Source: Arsenophonus fragariae
GTDB lineage: Bacteria > Pseudomonadota > Gammaproteobacteria > Enterobacterales > Enterobacteriaceae
Reading direction: 5' to 3'
NCBI GenBank assembly: GCA_047291315.1
Contig: JBDPYZ010000001.1
Location: 1-64,000, forward strand
Length of the DNA: 64,000 nt
The position numbers and the translations under genes are program-made. The notes below the pieces were generated by a model that saw only the letters and a list, made by a program, of their open reading frames with translations, ran no database searches and was not told where the DNA came from. Shown here one piece after another: positions 18,010 to 28,972 of the stretch. Every line of letters starts with the position of its first letter. The stretch's first letter is position 1.

Positions 18010-18171
18010 AAATTTATATTTTTATTTAATCATAATTTAACGTAAAATTTTATTATATTTTATGAAATCATATAATGTTTTTATTTTGAAAATTTATTAT
18101 ATCTATTTATAAGCTGTCTTTTTAAATAAATTGATTATTAATTTAAAAGTCATAAATAATACATCTTTTTT

Positions 18172-18192
18172 CTGTCATCTAACTAACCTATT
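18172..18192 (+). promoter_or_regulatory. Degenerate Pho box half-site upstream of pstS
   Basis: CTGTCATCTAACTAACC begins with a perfect PhoB half-site (CTGTCAT), but the second direct repeat is eroded. It lies about 95 bases before the broken pstS gene. This matches the loss of the operon. Confidence 0.4.
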
Positions 18193-18267
18193 TTTTCCTT
18201 GTATTTTTAAAACTCGCTACAATTAACAGAGTAATTTGTTTCTCTTTCATCTCAAATAGGAGGGATT

Positions 18268-19122
18268 ATGAAATTGATGCGTTCTATCATCGTTAATGTC
18301 ATAGTCATGTTTTCTTTGACGACAATGTCAGTTTATGCGGCGACTAGCCTTACTGGCGCCATATTTCGGGCGCCGGTTTATGCAAAATGGGCGGATAGCT
18401 ACCAAAAAGAGACTGGCGATCAGATTAATTACCAGGGGATTGGTTCATCCTGTGGGGTAAAACAGATTACATCTAAAACAGTTGATTTTGGTGCTTCTGA
18501 TGAACCTTTAAATGATGAAAAACTCAACCAGTAAGGACTTTTTCAATTTCCCACTGTAATTGGTGGCGTTGCTCCAATGGTCAATATTGCGGGTATTCAA
18601 TCTGGACAACTTATATTAGATGGCAAAACATTAGCTAACATTTATTTAGGTAAGATTACAAAATGGAATGCTCCAAAATTGTTGAATTAAATCCAGGTTT
18701 AGCGTTGTCGATACAAAATATTACCGTTGTACGCCGTGCTGATGGTTCAGGAACGACTTTTGTTTTTACCAACTATTTTGCAAAGGTAAATGCTGATTGG
18801 AAAAATAAGATTGTTACCGGTTCTACGGTTAGGTGGCCAACTGGCATTGCTGGAAAAGGTAATGAAGGTGTTGCTGCCTTTGTTCAACGTCTACCTGGTG
18901 CGATCGGTTATCTAGAATATGCCTATGCTAAACAGAATAAATTAGCTTATACCAAATTAATTTCTGCCGATGGATAAGCGGTTGCGCGAACAGCGAGTAG
19001 TTTTAGTGCCGCTGCTAAAAGGTTGATTGGACTAAAATGTTTGCATAAGATCTCACCAATCAAACAGGAAAAAATATATGGCCAATTACTTTCGCTACTT
19101 TTATCGTGCTTACGTTTTCTAA
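18268..19122 (+). pseudogene. pstS: Periplasmic phosphate-binding protein PstS, broken
   Basis: PstS captures phosphate for the high-affinity PstCAB importer. AGGAGGG precedes the ATG. A signal peptide ending in YAA is followed by SLTGA and VYAKWADSYQKETG, then TAA replaces a glutamate codon after DEKLNQ. GLFQFPTVIGG follows, then a frameshift near NPGL; the reading resumes with VVRRADGSGTTFVF and AFVQRLPGAIGY up to KLISADG, then another stop. The last recognisable piece is DLTNQTGKNIWPIT. The C-terminal 60 or so residues are gone. Confidence 0.95.
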
Positions 19123-19148
19123 ATTGATGATTATGCGTTTGGAGAAAA

Positions 19149-19975
19149 ATGAATGGCGTTAACATGTTAACGACAGATACAACAAAACTATTGATATTAA
19201 ACAAAGTCAACGCCGTCAGGCATGGCGAAGACAAAAAAATCGGATGCACTATTGCTCTCGATGATCACGATGGAACTTTGTCTGCTTTGGTTAATATTGT
19301 AAATAAGATCCAAATTAACCAAAGGGGTAGAAGGCATGTTCTGGAGTTTATTCACTGAAATGACTCCACCATCAAATTCTACCGGTGGTGGATTAGCTAA
19401 TATTATTGTAGAGGTAGTGGTTTGCTGATTTTATGAGCAACGGTGCCTGGGCACACCAGTTGGCATTATGGCAGGTATTTATTTGGCTGAATATGGATGT
19501 CGTTCTTGGTTTGCAGAAATTATTCGTTTCATTAATGATATTTTGCTTTCAGCTCCATCAATTGTTGTTGAATGATTCGTTTATATGATTGTTGTTGCTA
19601 TAATGCAGCATTTTTCTGGTTGGGCAGATGTTATTGTTCTGGCGTTGTTACAGATCCCGATTGTTATTCGAACAGCAGAAAATATGCTAAAACTTGTGCC
19701 AGATAATTTACTTGAGGCGGTTTATGCTTTGGCACACCAAATGGAAAATAATTTTATCAATTACCTTAAAGGCTTCTGTTTCAGCGATTATTACTGGAGT
19801 ATTACTCGCTATTGCGAACCGATTGCCAATCTTCTAGTAACCATATTTAAATTTGGCGATGAGTCCATTCACAGAATGGCAGCAATTAGCTTGGGCAGGT
19901 GTTTTATTGATTACTTTATGTGTATTGTTAATCAATATTGTAGCGCATGTTTTATTTGCCAAGAAAAAACATTAG
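19149..19975 (+). pseudogene. pstA: Phosphate transporter permease PstA, broken
   Basis: An inner-membrane channel subunit of the Pst system. Scattered frames read ALFTEMTPPSNSTGGGLAN, GTPVGIMAGIYLAEYG, EIIRFINDILLSAPSIVV, ALLQIPIVIRTAENMLKLVP and LLVTIFKFG, all typical of PstA, but separated by stops and frameshifts. It follows pstS directly; the pstC gene that normally lies between them is missing entirely. Confidence 0.92.
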
Positions 19976-19989
19976 TTCTTTAGTAACAG

Positions 19990-20780
19990 ATGACAAATTT
20001 AAGAGATAAATTGATGATTAAAGTTAATGGCATTGTAGAAAGTAAAATTCAAGTTCATGACTTGAATTTCTACTATGGCAAATTTCATGTGCTAAAAAAC
20101 ATTTAATTAAATATTGCAGAGAATAAGGTAACTGCTTTTATTGGTCCTTCAGGCTGTGGTAAATCTACCTTTTTACGTACATTTAATAAAATGTAAGAAC
20201 TCTATGCTGAACAGCATGCAAAAGGTGAAATTTTGATGGATGGAACCAATATTTTGACTGATGAACAAGATATTGCCTTATTGCGCACTAGAGTAGGTAT
20301 GGTTTTCCAAAAGTCAACTTCATTTCTGATGGCAATCTATGACAATATTGCTTTTGGGATGCGTTTATTTGAGAAACTTCTCGTACAGAAATGGATGAAC
20401 GTCTTCAATCGGTGTTAACTAAAGCTGCCCTTTGGGATGAAACAAAAGATAAACTTTTGCATAGGGCTATAGTTTATCAGGCGGCCAGCAGCAGCGGTTG
20501 TGCATTGCTCGTGGTATTGCTATCCGACCAGAAATATTGATGAGCCTGTTCAGCACTTGACCCTATCTCAACAGGGTGTATTGAAGAGCTGATTTGTGAA
20601 TTGAAATCGGAGTTATATCGTGTAATGGTTACCCATAATATGCAGCAGGCAGCACGTTGCTCCGATTACACAGCATTTATGCATTTAGGAAAATTGATTG
20701 AATTTAATGATACATATACTTTGTTTACTACACCTACAGTAAAACAGACTGAGGATTATATTACTGGCCGCTACGGTTAA
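19990..20780 (+). pseudogene. pstB: Phosphate transporter ATPase PstB, broken
   Basis: The ABC ATPase of phosphate import. Recognisable segments are IQVHDLNFYYGKFHVLKNI followed by a stop, the intact Walker A GPSGCGKSTFLRTFNKM followed by a stop, the Q-loop GMVFQKSTSF and, after frameshifts, MVTHNMQQAARCSDYTAFM and the C-terminal TEDYITGRYG. The signature motif region is scrambled. It is clearly non-functional. Confidence 0.93.
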
Positions 20781-20794
20781 TATGGGGTATTACC

Positions 20795-21504
20795 ATGGAT
20801 AATCTAAATTACAACAAACATATTTCCGGCCAGTTTAATGCTGAATTGGAGCATATTCGTCCCGAATTAATGAAAATGGTAGGATTGGTAGAAGAACAAC
20901 TTAAAAATGCCATTGAAGCTTTACATAACCAAGATCGGGATTTGGCAAAAATGGTGATAAAAAAGTCAATATGATGGAGGTGGCGATTGATGAGGCTTGT
21001 GTGGGCATTATCGCTAAGCGGCAACCTACTGGCAGTGATTTACGTTTAATTGTGGCAATTTCAAAAACGATAGCGGAGCTTGAACGTATAGGTGATGTGG
21101 GTGATAATATTTGCGAAGTTGCGGTGGAAAAGTTTCCTGAACAGCATCAATCGCTACTTGTTAGTCTGGAATCACTAGGCGGGCATACCATACAGATGTT
21201 ACATAATGTGTTGGATGCGTTTTCCCGTATGGATCTGGATGCGGCAATTGAAGTTTATCTTGAAAATAAAAAAGTTGATGAAGAGTATGAAGGTATTGTT
21301 CGCCAACTCATGACTTATATGATGAAAGATACACGCACAATTCCTAGCGCATTAACAGCCCTATTTTGCGCACGTTCTATTGAGCGAATAGGTGATCGTT
21401 GCTAAAATATTTGTGAATTTATTCTTTATTATTTAAAAGGGAAAGATTTTCGTCATTTAGGTGGAAATTTTGTGGAAAAAATGTTGACTAAAGGCAGTCA
21501 TTAG
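20795..21504 (+). pseudogene. phoU: Phosphate regulon regulator PhoU, broken
   Basis: PhoU links Pst to the PhoR-PhoB kinase pair. The frame begins with MDNLNYNKHISGQFNAELE and loses a few bases after DLAKM. It runs open from VNMMEVAIDEACVGIIAK to FCARSIERIGDRC (20971-21405), then meets TAA before NICEFILYYLKGKDFRHLG. The long central open stretch suggests recent inactivation. In relatives, loss of PhoU with an active PhoBR causes constitutive Pho expression, but loss of Pst as well implies the whole circuit is dispensable here. Confidence 0.93.
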
Positions 21505-21614
21505 CAGGTTTTTCAGCCCATTATTCAATGATTATTTTTTAGCTCATTGTTATTCATTTTTGGAATAATGATATATTTTTATATTATTTCCTGTTCTAAC
21601 TGTGAATTGATAGC

Positions 21615-21644
21615 TTGACATTGAGTAACAGATATAAATATACA
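21615..21644 (+). promoter_or_regulatory. Sigma-70 promoter of the amino-acid ABC operon
   Basis: A consensus TTGACA at 21615-21620 is separated by 18 bases from TATACA at 21639-21644, about 30 bases before the start of the binding-protein gene. Confidence 0.55.
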
Positions 21645-21672
21645 AAAATTGACAGGAAAAGGTAATAGTGAA

Positions 21673-22497
21673 ATGAAATCCAATATTATTGCAATTGTAT
21701 TATCTGTCGTATTAACCTTGGTTACCGGGTCGGTAAAAGCAGATAAATTGGAGAGTATCAAAAAAGCCGGAGTGATCCGTATTGCTGTTTTTGATAGTAA
21801 TCCACCCTTTGGCTTTATTGATGCTAAAACTAAAAAATTGGTGGGTTATGATATTGATATCGCTGAAGCGATTGCCAATGATTTTGGTGTTAAGTTAGCA
21901 TTGCGTCCAACTAATCCAGCAAATCGAATACCTCTATTAACAGTAGGTAAAGAGGATCTGATTAGTGCTAATTTTACTATTACCAATGAACGAGCCAAAC
22001 AAGTTGATTTCTCAATTCCTGATTTTGCCACTGGACAGAAGTTTATTGCACGCAAAGGAGTATTAAAAACAGCGGATGATATTATTCCTTTACGTATCGG
22101 TGCGGATAAAGGAACAGTGCAGGAAATTACCCTACGTGAACGCTATCCTAATACTAAAGTAATATCTTACGATGATACCCCGTTTGCTTTTGCTGCGTTA
22201 CGAAATGGCAATGTACAAGCTATTACTCAGGATGATGCTAAATTAATCGGTTTATTGGGCAACTTACCGGCAAAAATTAAAGCAGATTATGAGATTTCAC
22301 CTTTTAGTCTTACGCATGAATATCAGGCATTAGCAGCAGCTAAAGGTGAAACGAATTTGATCAAAGCGGTAAATAATACTTTACTGAAATTAGAAAAGAG
22401 TGGTCAGGCGGAAATAATTTATAACCATTGGTTTGGACCAAAAACTAGAGCTGCACTACCTCGAGGTGATTTTAAATTTGCGTCATTAGATAAGTAA
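21673..22497 (+). CDS. Amino-acid ABC transporter periplasmic binding protein
   Basis: A family 3 solute-binding protein (GltI/GlnH-like) that would deliver a polar amino acid to the two permeases encoded next. The ATG at 21673 starts a typical signal peptide (MKSNIIAIVLSVVLTLV) cleaved after KA. The earlier TTG at 21649 only adds eight residues. Visible motifs are LVGYDIDIAEAIANDFG near residue 58 and DLISANFTITNERAKQVDFS near 97, the usual ligand-site elements. The length of 274 residues is normal. The substrate is not determined; glutamate, aspartate or glutamine are plausible. Confidence 0.85.
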   Translation: MKSNIIAIVLSVVLTLVTGSVKADKLESIKKAGVIRIAVFDSNPPFGFIDAKTKKLVGYDIDIAEAIANDFGVKLALRPTNPANRIPLLTVGKEDLISANFTITNERAKQVDFSIPDFATGQKFIARKGVLKTADDIIPLRIGADKGTVQEITLRERYPNTKVISYDDTPFAFAALRNGNVQAITQDDAKLIGLLGNLPAKIKADYEISPFSLTHEYQALAAAKGETNLIKAVNNTLLKLEKSGQAEIIYNHWFGPKTRAALPRGDFKFASLDK

Positions 22498-22560
22498 AAA
22501 ATATTATTTTTTAATAAAAATACCTAAATGAGATACCTTCATCATAAATAGGTTACATAA

Positions 22561-23297
22561 ATGTTTGAATACTTTTTCTCTACCCAACTATTAGCGCCTG
22601 AGTATCTTGATTGGATTTGGCAGGGCTTACTCATTACTATTTGGATCTCATTTTGTGCAATAGTCGTTTCAACCTTCTTAGGTGTTGTTGTAGCTGCTGC
22701 TAGAGATAGCCAAATCGTATTTTTGCGTTGGTTGGCAATAGCTTATATTTCACTATTTCGTAATACACCATTATTGATACAGCTTTTTTTTTGTACTTCG
22801 CCGCCGGAAGAATATTACCTGAATCTGTAATGCAATGGCTAAATACACCACATCAGATCGCTATTATCGATATTCAGCTGGCATGGCCATCATTTGAATT
22901 TTTGGCAGGAGTAATTGGGTTAACCCTTTACTCGACGCCTTTTATTACTGAAGAATTGAGAGCAGGTATTTGTGGTGTAAAGCAAGGACAAAAATTTGCT
23001 GCATTAGCATTAGGTTTATCTGGCTGGCAAGCTATGCGTTATGTTGTTTTGCCTCAAGCATTAAAAATCGCGATGCCCTCTTTGCTGGGTCAGTATATGA
23101 ATATTATAAAAAACTCTTCACTAACGATGGCAATAGGTGTAGCTGAACTTTCTTATATTTCTCGTCAGATTGAAAGTCAAAGTTTGCAAACCTTTACTGC
23201 GTTTGGTTTGGCGACAATTTTCTATATTGCCATTATTGCTGTAATGGAAGCCTGGGGACAATGGCGTCAGCAGCGTCTATTAATAAAGGGACATTAA
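22561..23297 (+). pseudogene. Amino-acid ABC permease (HisM/GltJ-like), one-base frameshift at T9
   Basis: The first frame (from 22561) gives SLFRNTPLLIQLFF, then a run of nine T (22784-22792) followed by GT instead of GG or an extra T throws it out of frame. The second frame continues YFAAGRILPESVMQWL and keeps the EAA loop (GVKQGQKFAALALGLSG, VVLPQALKIAMPSLL) to residue about 245. One inserted base makes a complete permease. It may be inactive, rescued by slippage, or a sequencing error. It ends one base before the second permease start. Confidence 0.85.
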
Positions 23298-23298
23298 T

Positions 23299-24033
23299 AT
23301 GAATTTTACAGTGATTGCTGAAAATTGGCGCTATCTGTTATTTGGTACATTTCCTGATGGCCCTTTAGAGGGAGCAGCCCTGACGCTGTTAATAAGTTTA
23401 TTAGCAGGAAGCATCTCTATTTTTCTTGGTATTACTGGTGGAATTGCATTAGCCATGTTAAAAGGTTGGTGGGCAAGTTTATTGGCGGCTGTGTTAGGTT
23501 TTTTTCGGGCTATACCTGTTATCATGTTAATTTTCTGGAGTTACTTTTTATTACCTGCTTTATTAGGAACGGATATTCCTGAATTAACGACCGTAATTTG
23601 TGCTTTAGCTTTGATCACTTCTGCTTATTTAGCGCATGGAGTAAAAGCGGGGATTTTTGCTATAGGCCAAGGACAGTGGCAAGTGGGGATGTCGTTAGGT
23701 TTTACCCGTTGGAAGGTATTATGGAATATTATACTGCCTCAAGCGTTACGGATGATGATCCCTTCTTTTATTAATCAGTGGATTGCATTAATTAAAGATA
23801 CTTCATTGGCTTATATTGTGGGAGTGGCAGAATTATCATTTTTAGCAACACAAGTAAATAATCGCGAAATGATTTATCCAATGGAAATTTTTCTATTTGT
23901 TGCTTTAATCTATTTCATTATGTGTTTTTCACTTGAGATGATAGCAAATCAAATCTTACGTCGTTTAGAGAAAAATCGGCCGTCACTGGCTCTATTATCT
24001 AGCAAGCAACCAAAAAAGTTGGTTTGTTTCTAA
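23299..24033 (+). CDS. Amino-acid ABC transporter permease (GltK-like)
   Basis: An inner-membrane channel subunit with about five predicted helices, 244 residues long. It carries the polar amino-acid permease EAA motif, read as GQGQWQVGMSLGFTRWKV followed by LPQALRMMIPSF near residues 125-160, plus IKDTSLAYIVGVAELS. It is translationally coupled to the first permease gene. No ATPase gene follows: the next gene is a broken purine permease. The transporter would need an ATPase encoded elsewhere. Confidence 0.9.
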   Translation: MNFTVIAENWRYLLFGTFPDGPLEGAALTLLISLLAGSISIFLGITGGIALAMLKGWWASLLAAVLGFFRAIPVIMLIFWSYFLLPALLGTDIPELTTVICALALITSAYLAHGVKAGIFAIGQGQWQVGMSLGFTRWKVLWNIILPQALRMMIPSFINQWIALIKDTSLAYIVGVAELSFLATQVNNREMIYPMEIFLFVALIYFIMCFSLEMIANQILRRLEKNRPSLALLSSKQPKKLVCF

Positions 24034-24291
24034 TGTCCACTATTTTATCTTATGTTTTATAGGGAGATAAAATAAAAATGGTAAATAAATGATTATTGAT
24101 TCCTTGAAATTTATGCCACTCTCTTTTTGATTCCGCTAAGCTTTATTTTCAGAGTGATTACTAAGCTGAATACTCATTCGCATCATTATGTCAGATAATT
24201 GTTTTTCCTTTTCTATTTTAGAATTAACTATTTGGATTAGTTTTATTGTAGCATAGAGCAAAAAAACTTTTTTTATTATTAGGTTAGGTAT

Positions 24292-25306
24292 ATGAACAAA
24301 ACAGATCCGATTAGACAACAGAGTCTACTCCAGCGTATTTTTAAATTACAAGAACATGGTACGACAGTTCGAACAGAAATCATTGCCGGATTGACGACGT
24401 TTTTGACAATGATTTATATCGTTTTTGTTAACCCGCAAATTCTATCAATGGCGGGAATGGATATTAAAGCTGTTTTTTGTCACTACCTCCTAGTTGCGGC
24501 ATTAGTTAGTATTATGATGGGGATTGAGTCCAATTTACCTGTTGCTATCGCTCCTGAGATGGGATTAAATGCCTTTTTTGCTTTTGTCGTTGTTGATACT
24601 ATGGGGTATTCCTGGTAAGTGGCGATAGGGGCAATTTTTTTGGGCGCTGTTGGTTTATTTATTGCCATGATAGGATTGAAAAATGCTGGCATTATTGTTG
24701 CTAATCCAGATACCCTGGTAGCGATTGGTAATTTTTCTCAATCTAATGTGTTATTGGGCATCTTAGGATTTTTTATCGTTGTCGTGTTCGCAGCTCATAA
24801 TATTCACTCTGCAGTTTTTGTTTCTATTGTGATCGCCACGATTATTGGGATAATTATCAGTGATGTCCAATATAATGGTTTATTTGCGTTACCGCCTAGC
24901 ATCATGACGGTTGTTGGACATGTTAATATGCTTGGTTCATTATATATTGCTTTGTCTGGCATTATTTTCTCTTTCATGTTGATTAATCTTTTTGATTTTT
25001 TATTTCACGGCTAGCCAATATGGTACCTGCATATGCAACAGCTGGGGGACTGATATATGTTGGTGTTCGGATGATATTAAGTCTAACGCGTGTTAAGTGG
25101 CATGATTTAACCGAGTCAGTACCTGTTTTTATCACAGCGGTTTATGATGCCTTTCAGTTTTTCAATCACTGAAGATATGCATTAGGTCTTATTGCTTATT
25201 GTGTAATGAAGATAGGCACAGCGCGGTGGCGTGAGATTGGTTTGGTAGTAATTATTGTTTTTCGCTGTTATTTATTTCGAAGATTATTTGGATTGATGCT
25301 TAAATA
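24292..25306 (+). pseudogene. NCS2-family adenine permease (AdeQ/AdeP-like), broken
   Basis: A purine-cation symporter of the inner membrane. Segments read EHGTTVRTEIIAGLTTFLTM, IVFVNPQILSMAGMD, VAIAPEMGLNAFFAFVVV then a stop at 24618, KNAGIIVANPDTLVAIG, and ALSGIIFSFMLINLFD. About 150 codons are then deleted; it resumes with VPAYATAGGLIYVGV and WHDLTESVPVFIT before further stops. Similarity is to the E. coli YicO/YieG group. Confidence 0.9.
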
Positions 25307-25446
25307 GTATTAATAAATTAACTGAATAATAATTTTATCGAAGTTTTTATTTACTCTGATTTTACCATATGTAGTATAAATCATCTATATATCATATTAT
25401 TGTGTTAAATATAGTATTGAAAATCTGCAATGAGAGAAAATGAGTT

Positions 25447-25962
25447 ATGTCGGGGCAAAAGAAAAAGCCTGCTGTAAAAGCAGCAAATAAAATGAAAAAA
25501 AATCGTGAATCGCTAAATTTAGCCAGTCGTGAACAAAAAAAAAAGAAAAAATATCATGGCCATGCAGCAGGTAGTCGTTATCAAGATAGTACTAGTAGTC
25601 AAAATAGCAATCATGCATTAATAGAGAAAGATCCTCGCATTGGTAGTAAGAAAGCGATAGCGTTATTTATTGATGCAAAAGAAGAAAAACCCATAAATAA
25701 CAATAAGCAAAAAGTAAACAAGGTTGAAAAAACGATATTCTTACCAGAAGAAGAGTTGGCATTATTGGAAAGTGATGAGCGTTTAGCCACGTTATTGATA
25801 TATCTTGAACAGAGCAAAGAACTAACAAAAGATGAAATTGCTTATGTTGATAGTAAGTTGGATCGAATTGATACTTTATTAAAAATAGTCGGTATTGAGC
25901 TTGAAGACGAAGAAGATGATGATAACCCAGATGATATTATACGATTTTTGAAAGGAGGGTAA
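25447..25962 (+). CDS. yihI: Der GTPase-activating protein YihI
   Basis: A cytoplasmic regulator of the ribosome-assembly GTPase Der. The 171 residues match E. coli YihI (169). The layout is characteristic: a lysine-rich disordered N-terminus (KKKPAVKAANKMKKNRE, KKYHGHAAGSRYQ), then DPRIGSKKAIAL, LALLESDERLATLL, VDSKLDRIDTLLKIVGI and a very acidic tail (EDEEDDDNPDD). It lies upstream of hemN as in E. coli. GTG/ATG ambiguity is not an issue; the ATG is preceded by GAGAGAAAA. Confidence 0.93.
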   Translation: MSGQKKKPAVKAANKMKKNRESLNLASREQKKKKKYHGHAAGSRYQDSTSSQNSNHALIEKDPRIGSKKAIALFIDAKEEKPINNNKQKVNKVEKTIFLPEEELALLESDERLATLLIYLEQSKELTKDEIAYVDSKLDRIDTLLKIVGIELEDEEDDDNPDDIIRFLKGG

Positions 25963-26222
25963 GCATTGTTTATCCTATGACTATTTAGTAGTAAAAATGA
26001 GTGTTATTACCTAATAATAATAGTAATATTTGCTACTAGTTAATCATAGATAACTTATCGGTAATTATCTTGGATTTACAGCATTACTCATTTTAAATAG
26101 TTAGATTATTATATCATTTACATCACTAAGATAATTTTTTATCGCTTAAGATTGTTGTAAGAAATACAGTAATGTGAGTTTGGCTATAAGATAGGAGATA
26201 GCCATTATTGAAGGATAAAAAT
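25963..26222. other. Intergenic region between yihI and hemN
   Basis: AT-rich, with no coding signal. It should have held the hemN promoter; no operator was recognised. Confidence 0.5.
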
Positions 26223-27489
26223 ATGTCAGAGCAGAGTATTATTGGGGATCTTTCCTTCCCCTCATTCAAAATATAACTGTGTGTGGCTCAAGTATACCTC
26301 TTATCCTACTGCGTTAAAATTTACCACAATTATAGTGATAGTGCCGCCAGTCGCTATCCTGACAGGCCTCTGTCTCTTATGTGCATATTCCGTTTGTCAT
26401 AAGCTGTGTTATTTCTGTGGCTGTAATAAGCTGCTGACTCACCATAAACATAAAGTAGGTAACTATCTGTTTATTTTATAAAAAGAGATCATAAAATAAG
26501 GAAGATTATTTACCAATCGAACTGTGACCAAAATGCATTTGGGCGGTGGAACACCAACTTATTTGGATAAATCACAGATTAGTCAACTATTGGCAATGCT
26601 AAAACCACACTTTCATTTTGCCACCGATGCCGAAATATCAATTGAAATTGATCCGCCGAAAAATAGAATTAGATGTTATCGATCATTTGTGCTGTGAAGG
26701 TTTTAACCGCCTTAGTATGGGAGAGCAGGCTTTTAATAAACAGGTATAGTATTTAGTTAACCGTCAGCAGGATGAAGAGTTTATTTTTGCTTTGATGCAA
26801 CGTGCACAAGAGATGGGATTTAGCTCTACCAGTATGATTTGATTTATGGTTTACCTAACAAAACATCAAGAAACCTTTGCTTTTACTTTAGAGCGCGTAT
26901 TGGCACTTTCACCTGATCGTTTGAATGTGTTTAATTATGCCCATTTACCTAATCTATTTGCCGCACAACGTAAAATTAAAACACAGGATTTACCGACAGC
27001 AGAACAAAAACTGGCTATTGCACAGTGAAATGGGGTTTTGCATCGTAATTTTCAGGGATATACCCACACAGGAAAACTGTGATCTAGTCGGACTGGGCGT
27101 GTCAGCTATTAGCATGTTAGGTGATTATTATGCTCAAAATCAGAAAGATTTAAGCGCTTACTATCATGCTATTGAAAATCATCAGCATGCATTATGAAAA
27201 GGTTTAACCTTGTCATAGGATGATTGTATTTGGTGCGATGTTATCAGAGTTTTAATCTGCAATTTAGATTATGATCAGATTGAATATAGCTATCAGATTG
27301 ATTTAAAAGCTATTTTTTGAATATTTGCAATTGTTGCAACCGATGATTATAGATGATTTAGTTAATGTTGATGAAAGACAGCGACAAATTACCGCTAAAG
27401 GCCGATTGTTGATCCGCAATATATGTATGTGTTTTGATATTTATTTGTGTAACCAAATGCGTCAACGTCAATTTTCACGTGTGATTTAG
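26223..27489 (+). pseudogene. hemN: Oxygen-independent coproporphyrinogen III oxidase, broken
   Basis: A radical-SAM enzyme of anaerobic haem synthesis. Frames scatter over the length: SYVHIPF and HKLCYFCGCNK (the 4Fe-4S cysteine motif), MHLGGGTPTYLDKSQISQL, FVNRQQDEEFIFALMQRAQ-like text, ERVLALSPDRLNVFNYAHL (open 26846-27028), LGVSAISMLGDYYAQNQKDL and the C-terminal TAKGRLLIRNICMCFDIY. Numerous stops and indels make it dead. Haem synthesis must rely on the oxygen-dependent enzyme, pointing to an aerobic niche. Confidence 0.94.
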
Positions 27490-27537
27490 TTGGTTAAAGA
27501 GGTTAACATAGCCGTATATTTCAGGTCATTTTTACAA

Positions 27538-28962
27538 CTACATACCAAATTCTTTCAATTTACGGGTAATGGTATTTCTCCCCCAGCCGAGCAAGCGAGC
27601 AGCCTCCTGCTTATGGCCTTTGGTATAGGTTAAAGCACATTCAAGCATTGTACGTTCAATCTGTGGCAAAACTTGCTGTAGTAAATTCTGTTTATTATTT
27701 TCGAGTGCTGTTTTTGTCCAATTAGCAAGCGGATCAAGCCATTTTTCGTTATTTGCAGCCAGTTTCTTTTTAGGTGAATAGAGAAACTGTTGATTTTGTT
27801 GCAAATCGCTCGGCAGATCTTGCGGTAATATCACTTGGCTGGAAGACATTACTGTAAGCCAACGACAGACATTTTCTAACTGGCGCACATTACCAGACCA
27901 GGGTAAAGACATTAAGATCGTTTCTGTCTGTTGTGCTAGAATTTTACTTTCCACGCCAAGTTCTTTTGCTGTTTGGCGTAAAAAATGGCGGGCTAAATGC
28001 GGAATATCTTCAGTCCGTTCACACAATGGTGGAAGAGGAATACGGATGACATTGAGGCGATGAAAAAGATCTTCTCTAAATTTTCCTTCTTGCGCTAGTC
28101 GTTCAAGGCATTGATGGGTAGCTGCAATGATACGGACATCAACTTTGATCGGTGTATAACCACCAACCCGATAAAACTGGCCTTCAGCCAATACACGTAA
28201 AAGGCGTGTCTGAATATCAAGCGGCATATCACCAATTTCATCGAGAAAAAGTGAACCACCATGCGCTTGTTCAAAACGTCCTTGCCTAACTTGACTAGCA
28301 CCAGTAAAAGCGCCTTTTTCATGACCAAATAACTCGGATTCAATCAGATCTTTCGGAATAGCCGCCATATTTAGTGCGATAAAAGGCCCAGCTGCTTTAG
28401 GGCTATGACGATGAAGTGCATCCGCAATTAACTCTTTACCAGTACCAGACTCACCATTAATAAGTACACTAATCGAGGAGCGGGATAAGCGACCGATAAT
28501 TCGATAAACTTCTTGCATAGCCGGTGCTTCACCAATAATCTTGGTGACAGGAGCCGTCGGTGGAGAATTTGATCCGGTATTAGGTTTTTGATTGCGATAA
28601 TAATTAAGTGCGCGTTCAACCAACGATATAGTTTCATCAATATCAAAGGGTTTTGGTAAATAATCAAAAGCACCTTGTTGATAAGCATTAACTGCCGTAT
28701 TGAGATCCGAATGGGCAGTCATAATAATAATCGGTAATTTAGGATGGCTATGTTTAAGTCTAGTAAGCAACGATAGTCCATCGTTATCTGGCATATGAAT
28801 ATCGGAAATTAAAACATCTGGACAGCTTTTTTCTAATGCGTTTAGCACACTCTGGATATCTTCAAAACTGGTACATTCCATGCTGGCATTATTTAACGCC
28901 CGTTCTAGAACCCAGCGAATAGAGCTATCATCATCAACAATCCACACCTTACCTTTTTGCAT
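27538..28962 (-). CDS. glnG: Nitrogen response regulator NtrC
   Basis: A sigma-54-dependent activator of nitrogen-limitation genes, phosphorylated by NtrB. The 474 residues (E. coli 469) comprise a receiver domain with the aspartate in ISDIHMPDNDG near residue 54, an AAA+ domain with Walker A GESGTGKE near 170, the sigma-54-contacting GAFTGA near 215 and DEIGDMPLDIQTRLLRVL near 240, and a Fis-type helix-turn-helix at the end (HKQEAARLLGWGRNTITRKL). It starts 10 bases after the glnL stop, in one operon with glnL. Confidence 0.97.
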   Translation of the reverse strand: MQKGKVWIVDDDSSIRWVLERALNNASMECTSFEDIQSVLNALEKSCPDVLISDIHMPDNDGLSLLTRLKHSHPKLPIIIMTAHSDLNTAVNAYQQGAFDYLPKPFDIDETISLVERALNYYRNQKPNTGSNSPPTAPVTKIIGEAPAMQEVYRIIGRLSRSSISVLINGESGTGKELIADALHRHSPKAAGPFIALNMAAIPKDLIESELFGHEKGAFTGASQVRQGRFEQAHGGSLFLDEIGDMPLDIQTRLLRVLAEGQFYRVGGYTPIKVDVRIIAATHQCLERLAQEGKFREDLFHRLNVIRIPLPPLCERTEDIPHLARHFLRQTAKELGVESKILAQQTETILMSLPWSGNVRQLENVCRWLTVMSSSQVILPQDLPSDLQQNQQFLYSPKKKLAANNEKWLDPLANWTKTALENNKQNLLQQVLPQIERTMLECALTYTKGHKQEAARLLGWGRNTITRKLKEFGM

Positions 28963-28972
28963 ATCCAGTCAC

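Noticed and set aside
26500..27489. A functional short HemN-like radical-SAM protein
   Set aside because: The longest frames contain no complete catalytic domain and stops fall throughout; it is a hemN relic.
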